A stretch of 64,000 nucleotides of DNA, taken from NCBI RefSeq assembly GCF_025376885.1, contig NZ_JAHUBR010000001.1, positions 1,798,001 through 1,862,000 of the forward strand. Reading direction: 5' to 3'. The position numbers and the translations under genes are program-made. Position 1 is the first letter of the stretch, and each line of letters begins with the position of its first letter. Below the pieces are notes generated by a model. It worked only from the letters and a program-made list of their open reading frames with translations. It was not told where the DNA came from and made no database searches. The stretch is from Pseudoruegeria sp. SHC-113. GTDB taxonomy: Bacteria > Pseudomonadota > Alphaproteobacteria > Rhodobacterales > Rhodobacteraceae. Positions 17,170 to 26,800 of this stretch are shown here, in pieces.

Positions 17170-18111
17170 ATGACGGAGGCACGCAAGGGCATACTGGCGA
17201 TGGTTGCCGCTTGCGCGATCTGGGGGCTGTCCGCGCTCTATTACCGCCTGCTCACCCATATCCCGCCGCTGGAAGTGCTGGCCCACCGCACGCTCTGGTC
17301 GCTAGTGTTCTTCGGCCTCGTGCTGCTGGCACAACGCCGCCTTGGTGAGGTGCGCAGCTTGCTTGTCAACGGGCAGGCGCTCTGGCTCGTGGCGCTGGCC
17401 AGCCTGATGATCTCGGTGAACTGGTTCCTGTTCATCCTGTCGATCCAGATCGGCCGGGCGGTGGAGAGCAGCCTTGGCTATTACATCTTCCCGCTGGTGG
17501 CGGTGCTGCTGGGGGCGGGATTCTTTGGCGAACGCCTGAGCCGGGCGCAGTGGATCGCTGTGGGGCTCGCCGCCTTTGCCGTGCTGGGGCTCACGCTGGG
17601 GCTTGGCGTTGCACCGTGGATCTCGCTCGCGCTTGCGATCACCTTCGGCCTTTACGGTGTGATCAAGAAGAGCCTTCCGGCTGGGCCTGTGGTTTCCGTC
17701 ACCGCCGAGGTGGTGCTGCTGTTACCGCTCGCGCTCGTCTGGCTCTGGGGCGTGCATGTGCTGGGCTGGGAGGGGCTGACGGGCCGCAACGTGGCTGCCT
17801 TCGGCCAAGGCTGGCGCGAAAGCCTGCTGCTGGCCTGCGCCGGGCCGATGACAGCCGGCCCGCTGATCCTGTTTTCCTACGCCTCGCGCCGCATCCCGCT
17901 GTCGACGCTGGGCCTCGTGCAATACCTGAACCCGACGCTGCAGTTCCTCGTGGCGGTGCTGGTTCTGGGAGAGCCCTTCACCCGCTGGCACGCGCTGGCC
18001 TTCCCGATGATCTGGGCAGCGCTCGCGCTCTACACGCTGGACGCCTTCCGTCAGGAGAGAGCGCTGCGCAGGGCCTCGGTGAGCGCGGGCACGTCGTCAA
18101 ACATGCGGTAG
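17170..18111 (+). CDS. rarD: RarD-type EamA family transporter
   Basis: A 313-residue, ten-helix member of the drug/metabolite transporter superfamily. The N-terminus MTEARKGILAMVAACAIWGLSALYYRLL, followed by PPLEVLAHRTLWSLVFF, is the RarD signature. The region VNWFLFILSIQIGRAVESSLGYYIFPLVAVLLG is also diagnostic. C-terminal QYLNPTLQFLVAVLVLGEPFTRW closes the second EamA repeat. Substrate is unknown in most bacteria. The last 61 bases overlap the convergent LOG gene on the other strand. Confidence 0.88.
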   Translation: MTEARKGILAMVAACAIWGLSALYYRLLTHIPPLEVLAHRTLWSLVFFGLVLLAQRRLGEVRSLLVNGQALWLVALASLMISVNWFLFILSIQIGRAVESSLGYYIFPLVAVLLGAGFFGERLSRAQWIAVGLAAFAVLGLTLGLGVAPWISLALAITFGLYGVIKKSLPAGPVVSVTAEVVLLLPLALVWLWGVHVLGWEGLTGRNVAAFGQGWRESLLLACAGPMTAGPLILFSYASRRIPLSTLGLVQYLNPTLQFLVAVLVLGEPFTRWHALAFPMIWAALALYTLDAFRQERALRRASVSAGTSSNMR

Positions 18112-18608
18112 AAATCCTTGATCGTGGCGTCGGCGAAGCCTTCCTCCACCACGTGATCCATAAGTGCAGCGAGCGGTGCCCAGTAATCGGCGGTGTTGAG
18201 GAAGAAGATCGGCTTCTCATGCAGGCCGAGCTGTCGCCACGTGAGCACTTCGAAGAACTCGTCCAGCGAGCCCGCGCCGCCGGGCAGCACCACAATCGCG
18301 TCGGAGTTCATATACATGACCTTCTTGCGCTCATGCATGTTCTCCGTCACCACGAAACGGGTGAGATCGCGCTTGCCGACTTCCCAGTCCAGCAGGTGGG
18401 TGGGGATCACGCCGAAGGTCTCGCCCCCGGCGCGCTGAGTGGCATTGGCCACCGCGCCCATCAGCCCGACATCGCCTGCGCCATAGACCAGCCGCCAGCC
18501 GTTTTCCGCGATCGCCGCGCCCACCGCGCGGGCATCGGCCTCGTAGGCGGCATGGCGGCCCTTGCGCGAGCCGCAGTAGACACAGACGGATTGTGTTGAA
18601 TTAGCCAT
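18051..18608 (-). CDS. LOG family protein (TIGR00730, Rossmann fold)
   Basis: A 185-residue protein of the LOG/YvdD family, many members of which release adenine-type bases from nucleoside 5'-monophosphates (cytokinin-activating phosphoribohydrolase). It begins SVCVYCGSRKGRHAAYEADA and has LVYGAGDVGLMGAVANA. The active-site signature is PGGAGSLDEFFEVLTW, a variant of PGGxGTxxE, and RKKVMYMNSDA precedes it. ATG 18608 gives the family length. Its 3' end overlaps rarD by 61 bases in convergent orientation. It is often labelled lysine decarboxylase in databases, which is an outdated name. Confidence 0.88.
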   Translation of the reverse strand: MANSTQSVCVYCGSRKGRHAAYEADARAVGAAIAENGWRLVYGAGDVGLMGAVANATQRAGGETFGVIPTHLLDWEVGKRDLTRFVVTENMHERKKVMYMNSDAIVVLPGGAGSLDEFFEVLTWRQLGLHEKPIFFLNTADYWAPLAALMDHVVEEGFADATIKDFYRMFDDVPALTEALRSALS

Positions 18609-18713
18609 GAATTCAATTCTTTCGCTGCCATTGCCTTGGCCCCTGATAGCCGCCTTTGCTAGGTTGGCGCAACGCGCTCCTGCTGCTGGAGTGTCACTTG
18701 GGGAATACGGAAT

Positions 18714-20618
18714 ATGGCAAGCTCGTCCTTCGCTGGTCTGAGCGGCGGCATCCTCGCTGGTGCTGCCGTGGCCGTGGCTCTGGCCGCCGGCGGATATTTT
18801 TTCTATCAATCGCAACAGGATAACCCGGTGGAGCCGGTGACGCTCCCGGTGCAGCCCGAACCGCAACCCGGCGGGGAAACCCCGCAGGAGGCGACGGCGG
18901 AGGCATCAGACGCGGCCCCCGAGCAAACGCCGGAACCGGTGTCTGATACCGCCGAAGCCACCGCCGCACCTGCGGCGGAGCCGGCACCCAAGGCTGTGGC
19001 CGCAGATGAGGCCGCTGTTGGAGAAGCTGCCACTGAGGCGGCGCAAAGCAGCGTCGAGGCGGAGGCCCCCGCGCAAACCGAGACCGTCGCCACCGCGCCG
19101 GAAACCGCGCCGGAAGCCGCTGAGCCCGAAACCGTTGCAAGTGATGCAGAACCCATAGCCGCCCCCGCGCAATCCGACGCGGGTACGCAGGCGCAGGACG
19201 GCGCGCAGGTGCAAGCCGAGGCCGATGGACAGGCCGCAACGCGCGCAGAAGCGCCCACTGCTGAAAGCGCCGAAGCCGCGCCTGCGGATACTCCTGACCA
19301 GACGCCCGCCCAGACTCCTGCCGCGCAAAACCCGGCCCCGCCCACGTTTGATGTCGTGCGCATCGATGCCGAGGGCAACGCGCTGGTGGCCGGGGCAGGC
19401 CAGCCCAACGCCGCGATTGCCGTTCTGCTGGACCGCGCCGAAATCGCCACAACCGCCGCCGACACCTCCGGCAAGTTCGTCGCGCTCTTCTCCGTCGATC
19501 CCAGCCCGCAGCCCCGCGTTGTCTCGCTGGTGATGACAACGAACGGGCTGCGCGTGGGCTCCGATGAATCTGTGATCATCGAGCCCGTCTCCCTGCCGCT
19601 TGCCGCGGTCGAGGCCGATAAGCCTAAGCCGGAAACGGCCGCCACCGAGGCGCTTGCCAAGGCCGAGGCGCCCCAGCAGGAGGCGGAAACCGCCCCGCAG
19701 GCTGCTCCGGCAGAGGCCAGCGCTGCAGCCGATCCAGCCACAGCGCCTTCCACAGAGACACCCGTGCAGGCTGATGTCTCTAGCCAACAGGCGGCGGACA
19801 CCGAGACCGCCACGGCGGGCGCGCAAACCACGCCTGAAGCGTCGCCCAGTGAGGTGGCCTCGGCAGAGCCTGCCCAGACACAGGCCGCCCCCACTGCCAA
19901 ACCCGCCCCCCGCGTGCTTCTGGCCGATCAAACCGGCGTGCGCGTGCTGCAGGATGGCGCAGACGCGGGCGTGCTGAGCATCGACACCGTGGGCTATACC
20001 GCCACCGGCGACGTGCAGATCGCGGGCCGGGGGCTTTCGGGCCAGACCGTTCGGCTCTACCTGAACGGCGCCGTCATCGCCGATGCGCCGGTGTCGGATG
20101 CAGGCGGCTGGAGCACGGTGCTGGCCGGGGTCGCACCGGGCATCTACACCCTGCGCGCCGATGAGATCGGGGCCGACGGCAAGCTCTCTGCCCGCACAGA
20201 GATCCCCTTCAAACGCGAAAGCGCCGAAGTGTTGGCCGAAGCCCTTGGCGCGACAGCCGCGCCGGTGGCGGACGCAAGCCAGGAGGGGGCGGACGTCAGC
20301 ACAGCGCAGGCTCCTGCCACGGATGCATCCACCGAAGCCCCTGCGGAAACGGCCCTAGTGGCCGACGGCGCAGCCGCGCCCTCGACAGAGGCCCCCGCCA
20401 CGCCGGAGGCGTCCGCGCAGGTGGAAACGCCCACCCCGGCGCAAGCCCCAAGTGGTCCGGTGATCGTCACCGTGCAGCCGGGCTTCACGCTCTGGGGCAT
20501 CGCTTCTGAAACCTACGGCGACGGCTTCCTTTACGTGAAAGTCTTCGAGGCCAATGCCGATCAGATCCGCGACCCGGACCTGATCTATCCGGGCCAGATC
20601 TTCACCGTTCCGGAGTAA
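18714..20618 (+). CDS. Large membrane-anchored LysM protein with Ala/Pro/Glu-rich linkers
   Basis: A 634-residue envelope protein. Residues about 10-32 form one transmembrane anchor ([20 protein letters not shown]). A long Ala/Pro/Glu/Thr-rich disordered region follows. An Ig-like domain comes around 215-300 ([20 protein letters not shown]), then a second low-complexity stretch and a second beta domain around 400-500 ([35 protein letters not shown]). A third linker leads to the LysM domain at about 583-633 ([34 protein letters not shown]), which should bind peptidoglycan. It probably bridges inner membrane and cell wall. Related proteins are common in Rhodobacteraceae; function is unknown. 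Confidence 0.82.
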   Translation: MASSSFAGLSGGILAGAAVAVALAAGGYFFYQSQQDNPVEPVTLPVQPEPQPGGETPQEATAEASDAAPEQTPEPVSDTAEATAAPAAEPAPKAVAADEAAVGEAATEAAQSSVEAEAPAQTETVATAPETAPEAAEPETVASDAEPIAAPAQSDAGTQAQDGAQVQAEADGQAATRAEAPTAESAEAAPADTPDQTPAQTPAAQNPAPPTFDVVRIDAEGNALVAGAGQPNAAIAVLLDRAEIATTAADTSGKFVALFSVDPSPQPRVVSLVMTTNGLRVGSDESVIIEPVSLPLAAVEADKPKPETAATEALAKAEAPQQEAETAPQAAPAEASAAADPATAPSTETPVQADVSSQQAADTETATAGAQTTPEASPSEVASAEPAQTQAAPTAKPAPRVLLADQTGVRVLQDGADAGVLSIDTVGYTATGDVQIAGRGLSGQTVRLYLNGAVIADAPVSDAGGWSTVLAGVAPGIYTLRADEIGADGKLSARTEIPFKRESAEVLAEALGATAAPVADASQEGADVSTAQAPATDASTEAPAETALVADGAAAPSTEAPATPEASAQVETPTPAQAPSGPVIVTVQPGFTLWGIASETYGDGFLYVKVFEANADQIRDPDLIYPGQIFTVPE

Positions 20619-20671
20619 AGGCCGGAGGAACCCTGGGACCCGATGCACAGGCCGGGTGCAGAAACCCACAG

Positions 20672-20703
20672 GGCCACGGGGTGGCGTCTCGCCTCCCGTG
20701 GCC
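20672..20703 (+). terminator. Strong hairpin after the LysM gene (terminator-like)
   Basis: Nine-pair perfect stem GGCCACGGG / CCCGTGGCC (20672-20680, 20695-20703) with an inner GGCG-tct-CGCC stem in the loop. It lies about 55 bases after the LysM stop. No T run follows, so termination is possible but not certain. Confidence 0.5.
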
Positions 20704-20739
20704 TTAAGCTGCGGTGTCCCCTAGCAAAAAGGAGCGCCC

Positions 20740-22572
20740 ATGCGCCGCCTGAGCCCCACGGCCACCGCCCTTGACGACGCGCACCGCGTGAGCGGCTGGC
20801 GCACGATCCGCAAGGTTGCGCCCTACCTCTGGCCGGACGGAGAAGCCTGGGTGAAACGTCGCGTGGTGGCCGCGCTGGCAATCCTCTTCGTGGCCAAGCT
20901 CATCGCCGTCACCACGCCTTTCTTTTACAAGGCCGCCGTGGACGCGCTGGCGCAGGATGGGGCCACGACCCCGGCCTGGATGCTGGCCACGGGTGCAGTG
21001 GGGCTGACGGTGGCCTACGGGCTGGCGCGGCTGATGAACGTCGGCTTTCAGCAACTGCGCGATGTGGTGTTTGCCCGCGTCGGCCAGCGCGCCCTGCGGC
21101 AACTGGCGTTGGAAACCTTCACCCACATCCACCGGCTTTCCATGCGCTACCACATCACCCGCAAGACCGGGGGGCTGTCGCGCATCATCGAGCGCGGCGT
21201 GAAGGGTGTGGAGTTCCTGCTGCGCTTCCTTCTGTTCTCCATCGGGCCGCTGGTGCTCGAACTCCTGATGATCTCGGTGATCCTCTGGTGGGTCTTTGAC
21301 GTCTGGTATCTGGTGGTGGTGGCCCTCACCATCGCAGCCTACGTATGGTTCACCTTCACGGTGACCGAATGGCGCGTGCGCATCCGCAAGGAGATGAACG
21401 ATCAGGACACGGACGCCAACCAGAAGGCGATCGACAGCCTGCTGAATTTCGAAACGGTGAAGTATTTCGGGGCCGAAAGCCGCGAGGCGGCGCGCTACGA
21501 CGTGGCCATGGCGGGCTATGAGAAGGCCGCGTTGAAAACCAGCTACTCGCTGGCCTTCCTGAACTTCGGCCAGAGCCTGCTGATCACCTCCGGCTTGGTG
21601 GCCGTGATGGTCATGGCGGCGCTTGGTGTGCAGAACGGCGATCTGACCGTGGGCGATTTCGTGATGGTCAACGCCTATATGATCCAGATCACCATGCCGC
21701 TGAACTTCCTCGGCACGGTCTACCGCGAGATCCGGCAGGCGCTGGTGGACATGGGCGAGATGTTCGACCTGCTCGAACAGCCCGCCGAGGTGAAGGACAA
21801 ACCCGGCGCGCCCGCGCTCAAGGTGAACGGGGGAGAGATCCGTTTCGATCAGGTGGAATTCGGCTACACGCCGGAGCGCCCGATCCTGAAAGGCGTCTCC
21901 CTCACTGTCGGGGCAGGGGAAACGGTGGCCATCGTCGGGCCATCCGGCTCCGGCAAATCCACCATCGGGCGGCTGCTGTTTCGCTTCTACGATGTTTCCG
22001 GCGGGGCGCTTTCGATCGACGGTCAGGACCTGCGCGACGTGTCGCAGGACAGCCTGCACAGCCAGATCGGCGTGGTGCCGCAGGACACCGTGCTGTTCAA
22101 CGACACGATCTATTACAACATCGCCTACGGCCGCCCAGAGGCCAGCCGCGAAGAGGTCATCGCAGCCGCCCGCGCGGCCCGGATCGATACGTTCATCGAA
22201 AGCCTGCCGGAAGGCTATGACACCGCTGTCGGCGAGCGCGGTCTGAAGCTTTCGGGCGGCGAGAAGCAGCGCGTCGGCATCGCCCGCACCCTGCTGAAAA
22301 ACCCGCCGATCCTGCTGCTGGACGAAGCCACCTCCGCGCTCGACACCGACACCGAACGCGACATTCAGGAATCCTTGCGTGAAATGGGGCAGGGGCGCAC
22401 GGTTATCACCATCGCGCACCGGCTCTCCACCGTGGTGGATGCCGATCGCATCGTGGTGCTGGAAGAAGGGCAGATCGTAGAACAGGGCCGCCACGAAGAC
22501 CTTCTGGCAACAGAGGGCCGCTACGCGCGCATGTGGCAACGGCAGGCCGCCGAAGCAGAAGACGCCGCCTGA
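20740..22572 (+). CDS. Atm1-type ABC exporter (fused permease and ATPase)
   Basis: A 610-residue half-transporter of the ABCB7/Atm1 type. Its bacterial relatives export glutathione-metal or sulfur-containing conjugates, and mitochondrial ones serve Fe-S cluster assembly. The permease domain has six helices (residues about 35-340), with conserved HIHRLSMRYHITRKTGGLSRIIERG and DSLLNFETVKYFGAE, both diagnostic of this group. In the ATPase, Walker A is GPSGSGKST (about 400-408), signature LSGGEKQRVGIARTLL (about 504) and Walker B ILLLDEATSALD. The ribosome site AAGGAG precedes ATG 20740. A family B element follows the stop. Confidence 0.92.
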   Translation: MRRLSPTATALDDAHRVSGWRTIRKVAPYLWPDGEAWVKRRVVAALAILFVAKLIAVTTPFFYKAAVDALAQDGATTPAWMLATGAVGLTVAYGLARLMNVGFQQLRDVVFARVGQRALRQLALETFTHIHRLSMRYHITRKTGGLSRIIERGVKGVEFLLRFLLFSIGPLVLELLMISVILWWVFDVWYLVVVALTIAAYVWFTFTVTEWRVRIRKEMNDQDTDANQKAIDSLLNFETVKYFGAESREAARYDVAMAGYEKAALKTSYSLAFLNFGQSLLITSGLVAVMVMAALGVQNGDLTVGDFVMVNAYMIQITMPLNFLGTVYREIRQALVDMGEMFDLLEQPAEVKDKPGAPALKVNGGEIRFDQVEFGYTPERPILKGVSLTVGAGETVAIVGPSGSGKSTIGRLLFRFYDVSGGALSIDGQDLRDVSQDSLHSQIGVVPQDTVLFNDTIYYNIAYGRPEASREEVIAAARAARIDTFIESLPEGYDTAVGERGLKLSGGEKQRVGIARTLLKNPPILLLDEATSALDTDTERDIQESLREMGQGRTVITIAHRLSTVVDADRIVVLEEGQIVEQGRHEDLLATEGRYARMWQRQAAEAEDAA

Positions 22573-22588
22573 GACGGGCCGGGTAGGG

Positions 22589-22648
22589 GGGGGCTCTGCC
22601 CCCGCCGCCTTCGGCGCCTCCCCCGAGATATTTTCAGAACAAAGTGGG
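22589..22648. repeat. Family B intergenic element, copy 2
   Basis: Hairpin GGGGGC-tct-GCCCCC (22589-22603), then a small GCCG/CGGC structure, then CTCCCCC and the conserved tail beginning GAGATATTTT (22625-22648). The tail of 24 bases is the exact reverse complement of 12126-12149. It begins just after the ABC exporter stop and may end its transcript. Confidence 0.8.
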
Positions 22649-22752
22649 GCAATTTTCTTATGGAAGACCCAAACTGTGATTTCGCGTTGGTGCTTTGTTG
22701 ATGTCTGGTTGAAACATCTTGCTTTTCTGCGGGTTAAGGTTTTCCTGGGCGC

Positions 22753-23676
22753 ATGGTGAAACTTGTCCTCCTGCATAGGGCTGACTCGATTTACGAGGAC
22801 GAGCCCGATGTCGTGTACGACTTCCCGCGCCAATACCTGAAATCGGTTCAGGACGGGGTTGGCGACTGGATTGTCTATTACGAGCCTGTGAAAGCCGGCC
22901 CGCGCGGCTATTTCGCTGTTGCGAAGATTAGCCGGGTTATCCCGAAGCCTGGGGTAGACGGCCGTTTTCTGGCTGTGATCGATCCGGGCAGTTTCCTTCC
23001 ATTTGATCGGGAGGTGCCCCGCCTGGTGGAGGGCCGCCCGCTGGAGTCCGCTTTGAGCAAACCGGATGGGTCGCCAGCGGTTGGCGGTGTGGTGCAATCC
23101 GCTGTCCGAAGCCTGCCGGACGCGGAGTTTGCCAGTATTGTGAACTTGGGCTTACCTCCGGAATTGGAGCAAATCGAGGCGACGCGATACGATCCGCAAG
23201 TGGCAGAACTGGCAGAGGGGGCGCAGCCCTTTGAGCGCCCGGTGCTTGAGCGACTCACGCGGCGTCCCTACCGCGATGTCGCGTTTCGCCGGAAAGTGCG
23301 GGACGCTTACGGCTACCGCTGTGCGATGTCTGGCCTGATGCTGCGCAACGGCGGCGGGCGGCCCGAAGTGCAGGCGGCACATATCCGGCCGGTGGAAAAT
23401 CAGGGCAGTGATTCCGTGCGCAATGGGCTGGCTCTATCCGGCACGCTGCATTGGATGTTTGACCGGGGTTTGATCTCGGTTGCGGATGATTGCGCGACCA
23501 TCCTCGTCTCACATAACAAAGTGCCAAAAGATGTGGTGGGCAGGTTGCTGCCATCAGATGGCCGGCTGGTGCGGCCAGTAGATTCACGAAACGCGCCGCA
23601 TCCTGAGAACCTGCGTTGGCATCGGGAAAACGTGTTTGGGCGTTCATTGCAGGGCGAGGCGACGCCCTGGGCGTAG
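22753..23676 (+). CDS. HNH endonuclease with N-terminal PUA/EVE-like domain
   Basis: A 307-residue putative restriction-type nuclease. The C-terminal part is an HNH domain: YGYRCAMSGLMLRNGGGRPE carries only one of the usual cysteines, and QAAHIRPVENQGSDSVRNGL, then LSGTLHWMFDRGLISVAD, gives the H...N...H pattern. The N-terminal 90 residues (FPRQYLKSVQDGVGDWIVYY, GYFAVAKISRVIPKPGVDGR) look like the PUA-superfamily domains (EVE/SRA) that read modified bases, which would make this a modification-dependent restriction enzyme. That reading is inference. The gene stands alone, no methylase is next to it, and its composition is less GC-rich than neighbours, suggesting acquisition. Confidence 0.72.
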   Translation: MVKLVLLHRADSIYEDEPDVVYDFPRQYLKSVQDGVGDWIVYYEPVKAGPRGYFAVAKISRVIPKPGVDGRFLAVIDPGSFLPFDREVPRLVEGRPLESALSKPDGSPAVGGVVQSAVRSLPDAEFASIVNLGLPPELEQIEATRYDPQVAELAEGAQPFERPVLERLTRRPYRDVAFRRKVRDAYGYRCAMSGLMLRNGGGRPEVQAAHIRPVENQGSDSVRNGLALSGTLHWMFDRGLISVADDCATILVSHNKVPKDVVGRLLPSDGRLVRPVDSRNAPHPENLRWHRENVFGRSLQGEATPWA

Positions 23677-23725
23677 GGTTGTAACCGCCAAAGCTAAGGA
23701 CGCCACAATGTGGGGCCCGATCATC

Positions 23726-23793
23726 TTGGTTGAAATATCCCGGGGTGCGGGGCAGAGCCCCGCTCGAACCTGTGTGCGGGGCAGAGCCCCGCG
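23726..23793. repeat. Family B intergenic element, copy 3 (inverted, doubled hairpin)
   Basis: The inverted tail TTGGTTGAAATATCCCGGGG (23726-23745) is followed by two identical hairpins GCGGGGC-aga-GCCCCGC at 23747-23763 and 23776-23792. It lies between the HNH gene and the convergent RND operon. Confidence 0.75.
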
Positions 23794-23828
23794 GGCTCTT
23801 TTGGGCGGCGCGCAAGCCCTGCATGAAG

Positions 23829-23855
23829 AAGGGCCGCAAATTGCGGCCCTTTCTT
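23829..23855. terminator. Bidirectional terminator between HNH gene and RND operon
   Basis: Nine-pair stem AAGGGCCGC / GCGGCCCTT (23829-23837, 23843-23851) with loop AAATT, followed on the plus strand by TTCTTT. On the minus strand it lies 9 bases after the RND permease stop and is followed by a TTCTTC stretch. Confidence 0.8.
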
Positions 23856-23859
23856 TGAT

Positions 23860-26800
23860 CTATTCCGCTGCGCGCAGGGGCGGCTGGGGGGTGCTGTCTT
23901 CATTTGGCGCTTCCGCCTCTTGCTCTTGCGGCGCAGATGCCGGTGCGGTGCCTTGTGGTGCCGGTTTCGCAGGGGCCTCGGTGATCTCGGCATCCTCCCA
24001 GATGATCTCCGGGGCCTTGATCTTGCGGCTGGCCTTGTTCAGCGCCAGATCGCGGGCGGCGACGCTGTCGCGGCCCATGGAGAGGGCTTTCAGGCGCACG
24101 AAGGAGGAATAGGCCCCTGTGCGTGCCCAGACGCGCAGCGCCAGCAGCGAGGGGGTGAACACCAGCGTCAGCACCGTGGCGATGCCGAGGCCGAAGACCA
24201 CGGCCGTGGCCAGCTGTTTCCACCAGAGCGCGGTGGGGCTGTCGATCGTGTAGCCGCCATTGGCGAAATCCAGCGACAGGCCAAACATCATCGGAGCAAG
24301 GCCGGCCATGGTGGTGATCGTTGTCAGCAGCACGGGCCGGATGCGATCCTGCGCGGTGCGGGCGATGGCCTCCAGTTGCGGCATGTAGCGCGAGTATTCC
24401 TGGTAGGTGTCGATCAGCACGATGTTGTTGTTCACCACGATCCCAGCAAGCGCCACGATCCCGGTGCCCGTCATGATGATCGAGAAGGTCTGCCCCATCA
24501 CCATCATGCCGATGAACACGCCCGTCGTGGAGAGGATCACGGCCAGAAGCACCAGCACGGAATTGTAGAAGCTGTTGAACTGCGCCAACAGGATGATGAA
24601 CATCAGCGCCAGCGCGCCGGCGAAGGCTTTTGCAAGGAAGGCACCGGATTCGGCCTGATCCTCGTTGTCGCCCGTCCATTCCCATTCCACGCCTTGCGGG
24701 AACTCAGCTTCGGTTTCCAGCCATTCGGTGAGCGTCGCGATGCGTTCTGTCGGCGTGATCACCTGACCGGCTTCGTTCTTCATGTCCGAGGCGACACCGG
24801 CTTTCACGTCGTAGTAACGTGATTGCTCCACACGGTCGATCTGGGCGAGTTTCGCCACAGGCTCGCGGGTGATGAAGTTCGACAGCGGCACGAGGCCGTC
24901 CTGCGTGCGCACACGCAAGCTATCGAGCGTGGAGAGCACGCGGTCTTCTTCCGGGAGACGCACGCGGATCTCGATTTCCTCATCCGAGGAGTCCACCCGC
25001 ATCGTGTCGAGCAGGATGCCGCGCGTCACGAGCTGCACCATGCCGCCCACGGTGGCCACATCGGCGCCGTAGCGGCCGGCTTTGCGCACGTCCACCTCGA
25101 TTTCCCAGTCGATGCCGGGCAGGGGCAGCGTGTCTTCGATGTCGGTCAGCGCGGTGGTGTCCTCGAACTTGGCGCGCACCATGAGGGCGGCCTCTTCGAT
25201 GGCGGCGAGATCGTCACCCTTGATGCGCAGGTGCACAGGCTTTGCCGAGGCCGGGCCGTTGGAGAGCGTGAGGATCTCGGTCTTCACCGCAGGCACCGTC
25301 GCGAGCCGGGCTTCGAGCGCGTCCAGCACCCGATCACCGTCCAGCTCGGCGATGTCCTTGCGGTCTTCCCAGGGGATCATCTCGATCTGGATCTGGCCGA
25401 TCGTGTCGCGCGGGGGCTGGGCGCCGCCGGTGTTGTTGTCCAGCCCGCCGTTGCCGGCAAAGGCAAAGGCGCTCTGGATGCCGGGGGTGCCAAGCACCAC
25501 GGCCTCGACGCTGCGCAGGGCTTCGTCCTTCTCGATGAGCGAGAGGTTGCCGCGCTGGCGCACGTAGACGATGGCTTGCTCGGGCTCGGTTTCCACGAAG
25601 AATTCAACGCCGTTGTTGTTCTCGCCGAAGGTCGTGAACACGGCAACGACGAAACCGATCACGGCGGCGATCGTCAGAAGCGGCATCACCGGGTTGCCCG
25701 AGATGAAGCGGATCACCCAGCCAAAGGGCGAGCGGCGGAAGCCGGCCTGCACCTTCTTGGGCTTACGCTGGATCTTGGCGGCATCCAGCGTGATGGAGGA
25801 GAGCAGCCCACCCACGAGCATCATCAGCGCGCCGGGCAGCCAGACCATGCCAGCCGGCAGCGGGCTTTCACCGCCGAAAATGTAGCCGGGGTTGATCAGC
25901 TGCAGCGCCGCTAGGAAGACGAGGTAGAGCGAGGGCACCACGAAGAGCGCACGCACCAGCCAGGGCAGGGGGCGCAGGGCATTTGCGGCGCGTTCCAGCT
26001 GGCGCGAGCTGCGCCCGGCCACACCACCCACCACGGGCAGGTAGATCAGCGCCACCACCAGCGAGGCCGAAAGCACGTAGATCAGCGTCACCGGCAGCAT
26101 GCCCATGAACTCGCCCGGCACGCCGGGCCAGAAGAGCATCGGCAGGAAGGCACAAAGCGTCGTGGCCGTTGAGGAGACGATGGGCCAGAACATCCGCTTG
26201 GCCGCCTCGGTGAAGGCGTGCATCGGGCCGACGCCCTCGGAGATGCGCTTGTCGGCGTATTCCACCACCACGATCGCGCCGTCCACCAGCATCCCCACCG
26301 CGAGGATGAGGCCAAACATCACCATGTTGGAAATCGTGATCCCGGTGGCGGCAAGGATGGCGAAGCAGAGCAGGAAGGAGGTCGGGATCGCGAAGCCCAC
26401 CAGAAGGGCCGAGCGCGTGCCGAGGCTGCCCAGCACCACGATCATCACCAGCGCAACGGCGGTGAGCACCGAGCCTTCAAGCTGGCTCACCATGGAGCCC
26501 ACCTGCACGGACTGGTCATTGGAGACGCCCACGCGGATCGCGTCCTGCAGCTCCTGCGGCCACTTGGCGCGTTCGGCTTCCACGGTTTCGGTGACCAGCT
26601 TGGCGGTGTCGATCACCGGGAAGCCCTTGCGCTTGGTCACCTGCAGGGCAATCGTCGTTTCGCCGTTGAAGCGCGCGGTGCCTTCGCGATCTTCAAAGGT
26701 GAGGTTGATTTCCGCCAGATCGCCCAGCGTCACCACGCGGTCGCCATTGGTTTTGACGGGCAGGTTGTAGATGTCCTGCGCCTCGTCAAAAGACGAGGGG

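Noticed and set aside
18051-18111. rarD or LOG gene truncated or frame-shifted
   Set aside because: The 61-base convergent overlap at their 3' ends is a simple tail-to-tail overlap; both proteins have their expected lengths and motifs.
20704-23097. A 797-codon minus-strand frame opposite the ABC exporter and HNH gene
   Set aside because: Antisense shadow of two real genes; composition rich in His, Arg, Gln and Gly as expected from reversed GC-rich codons.
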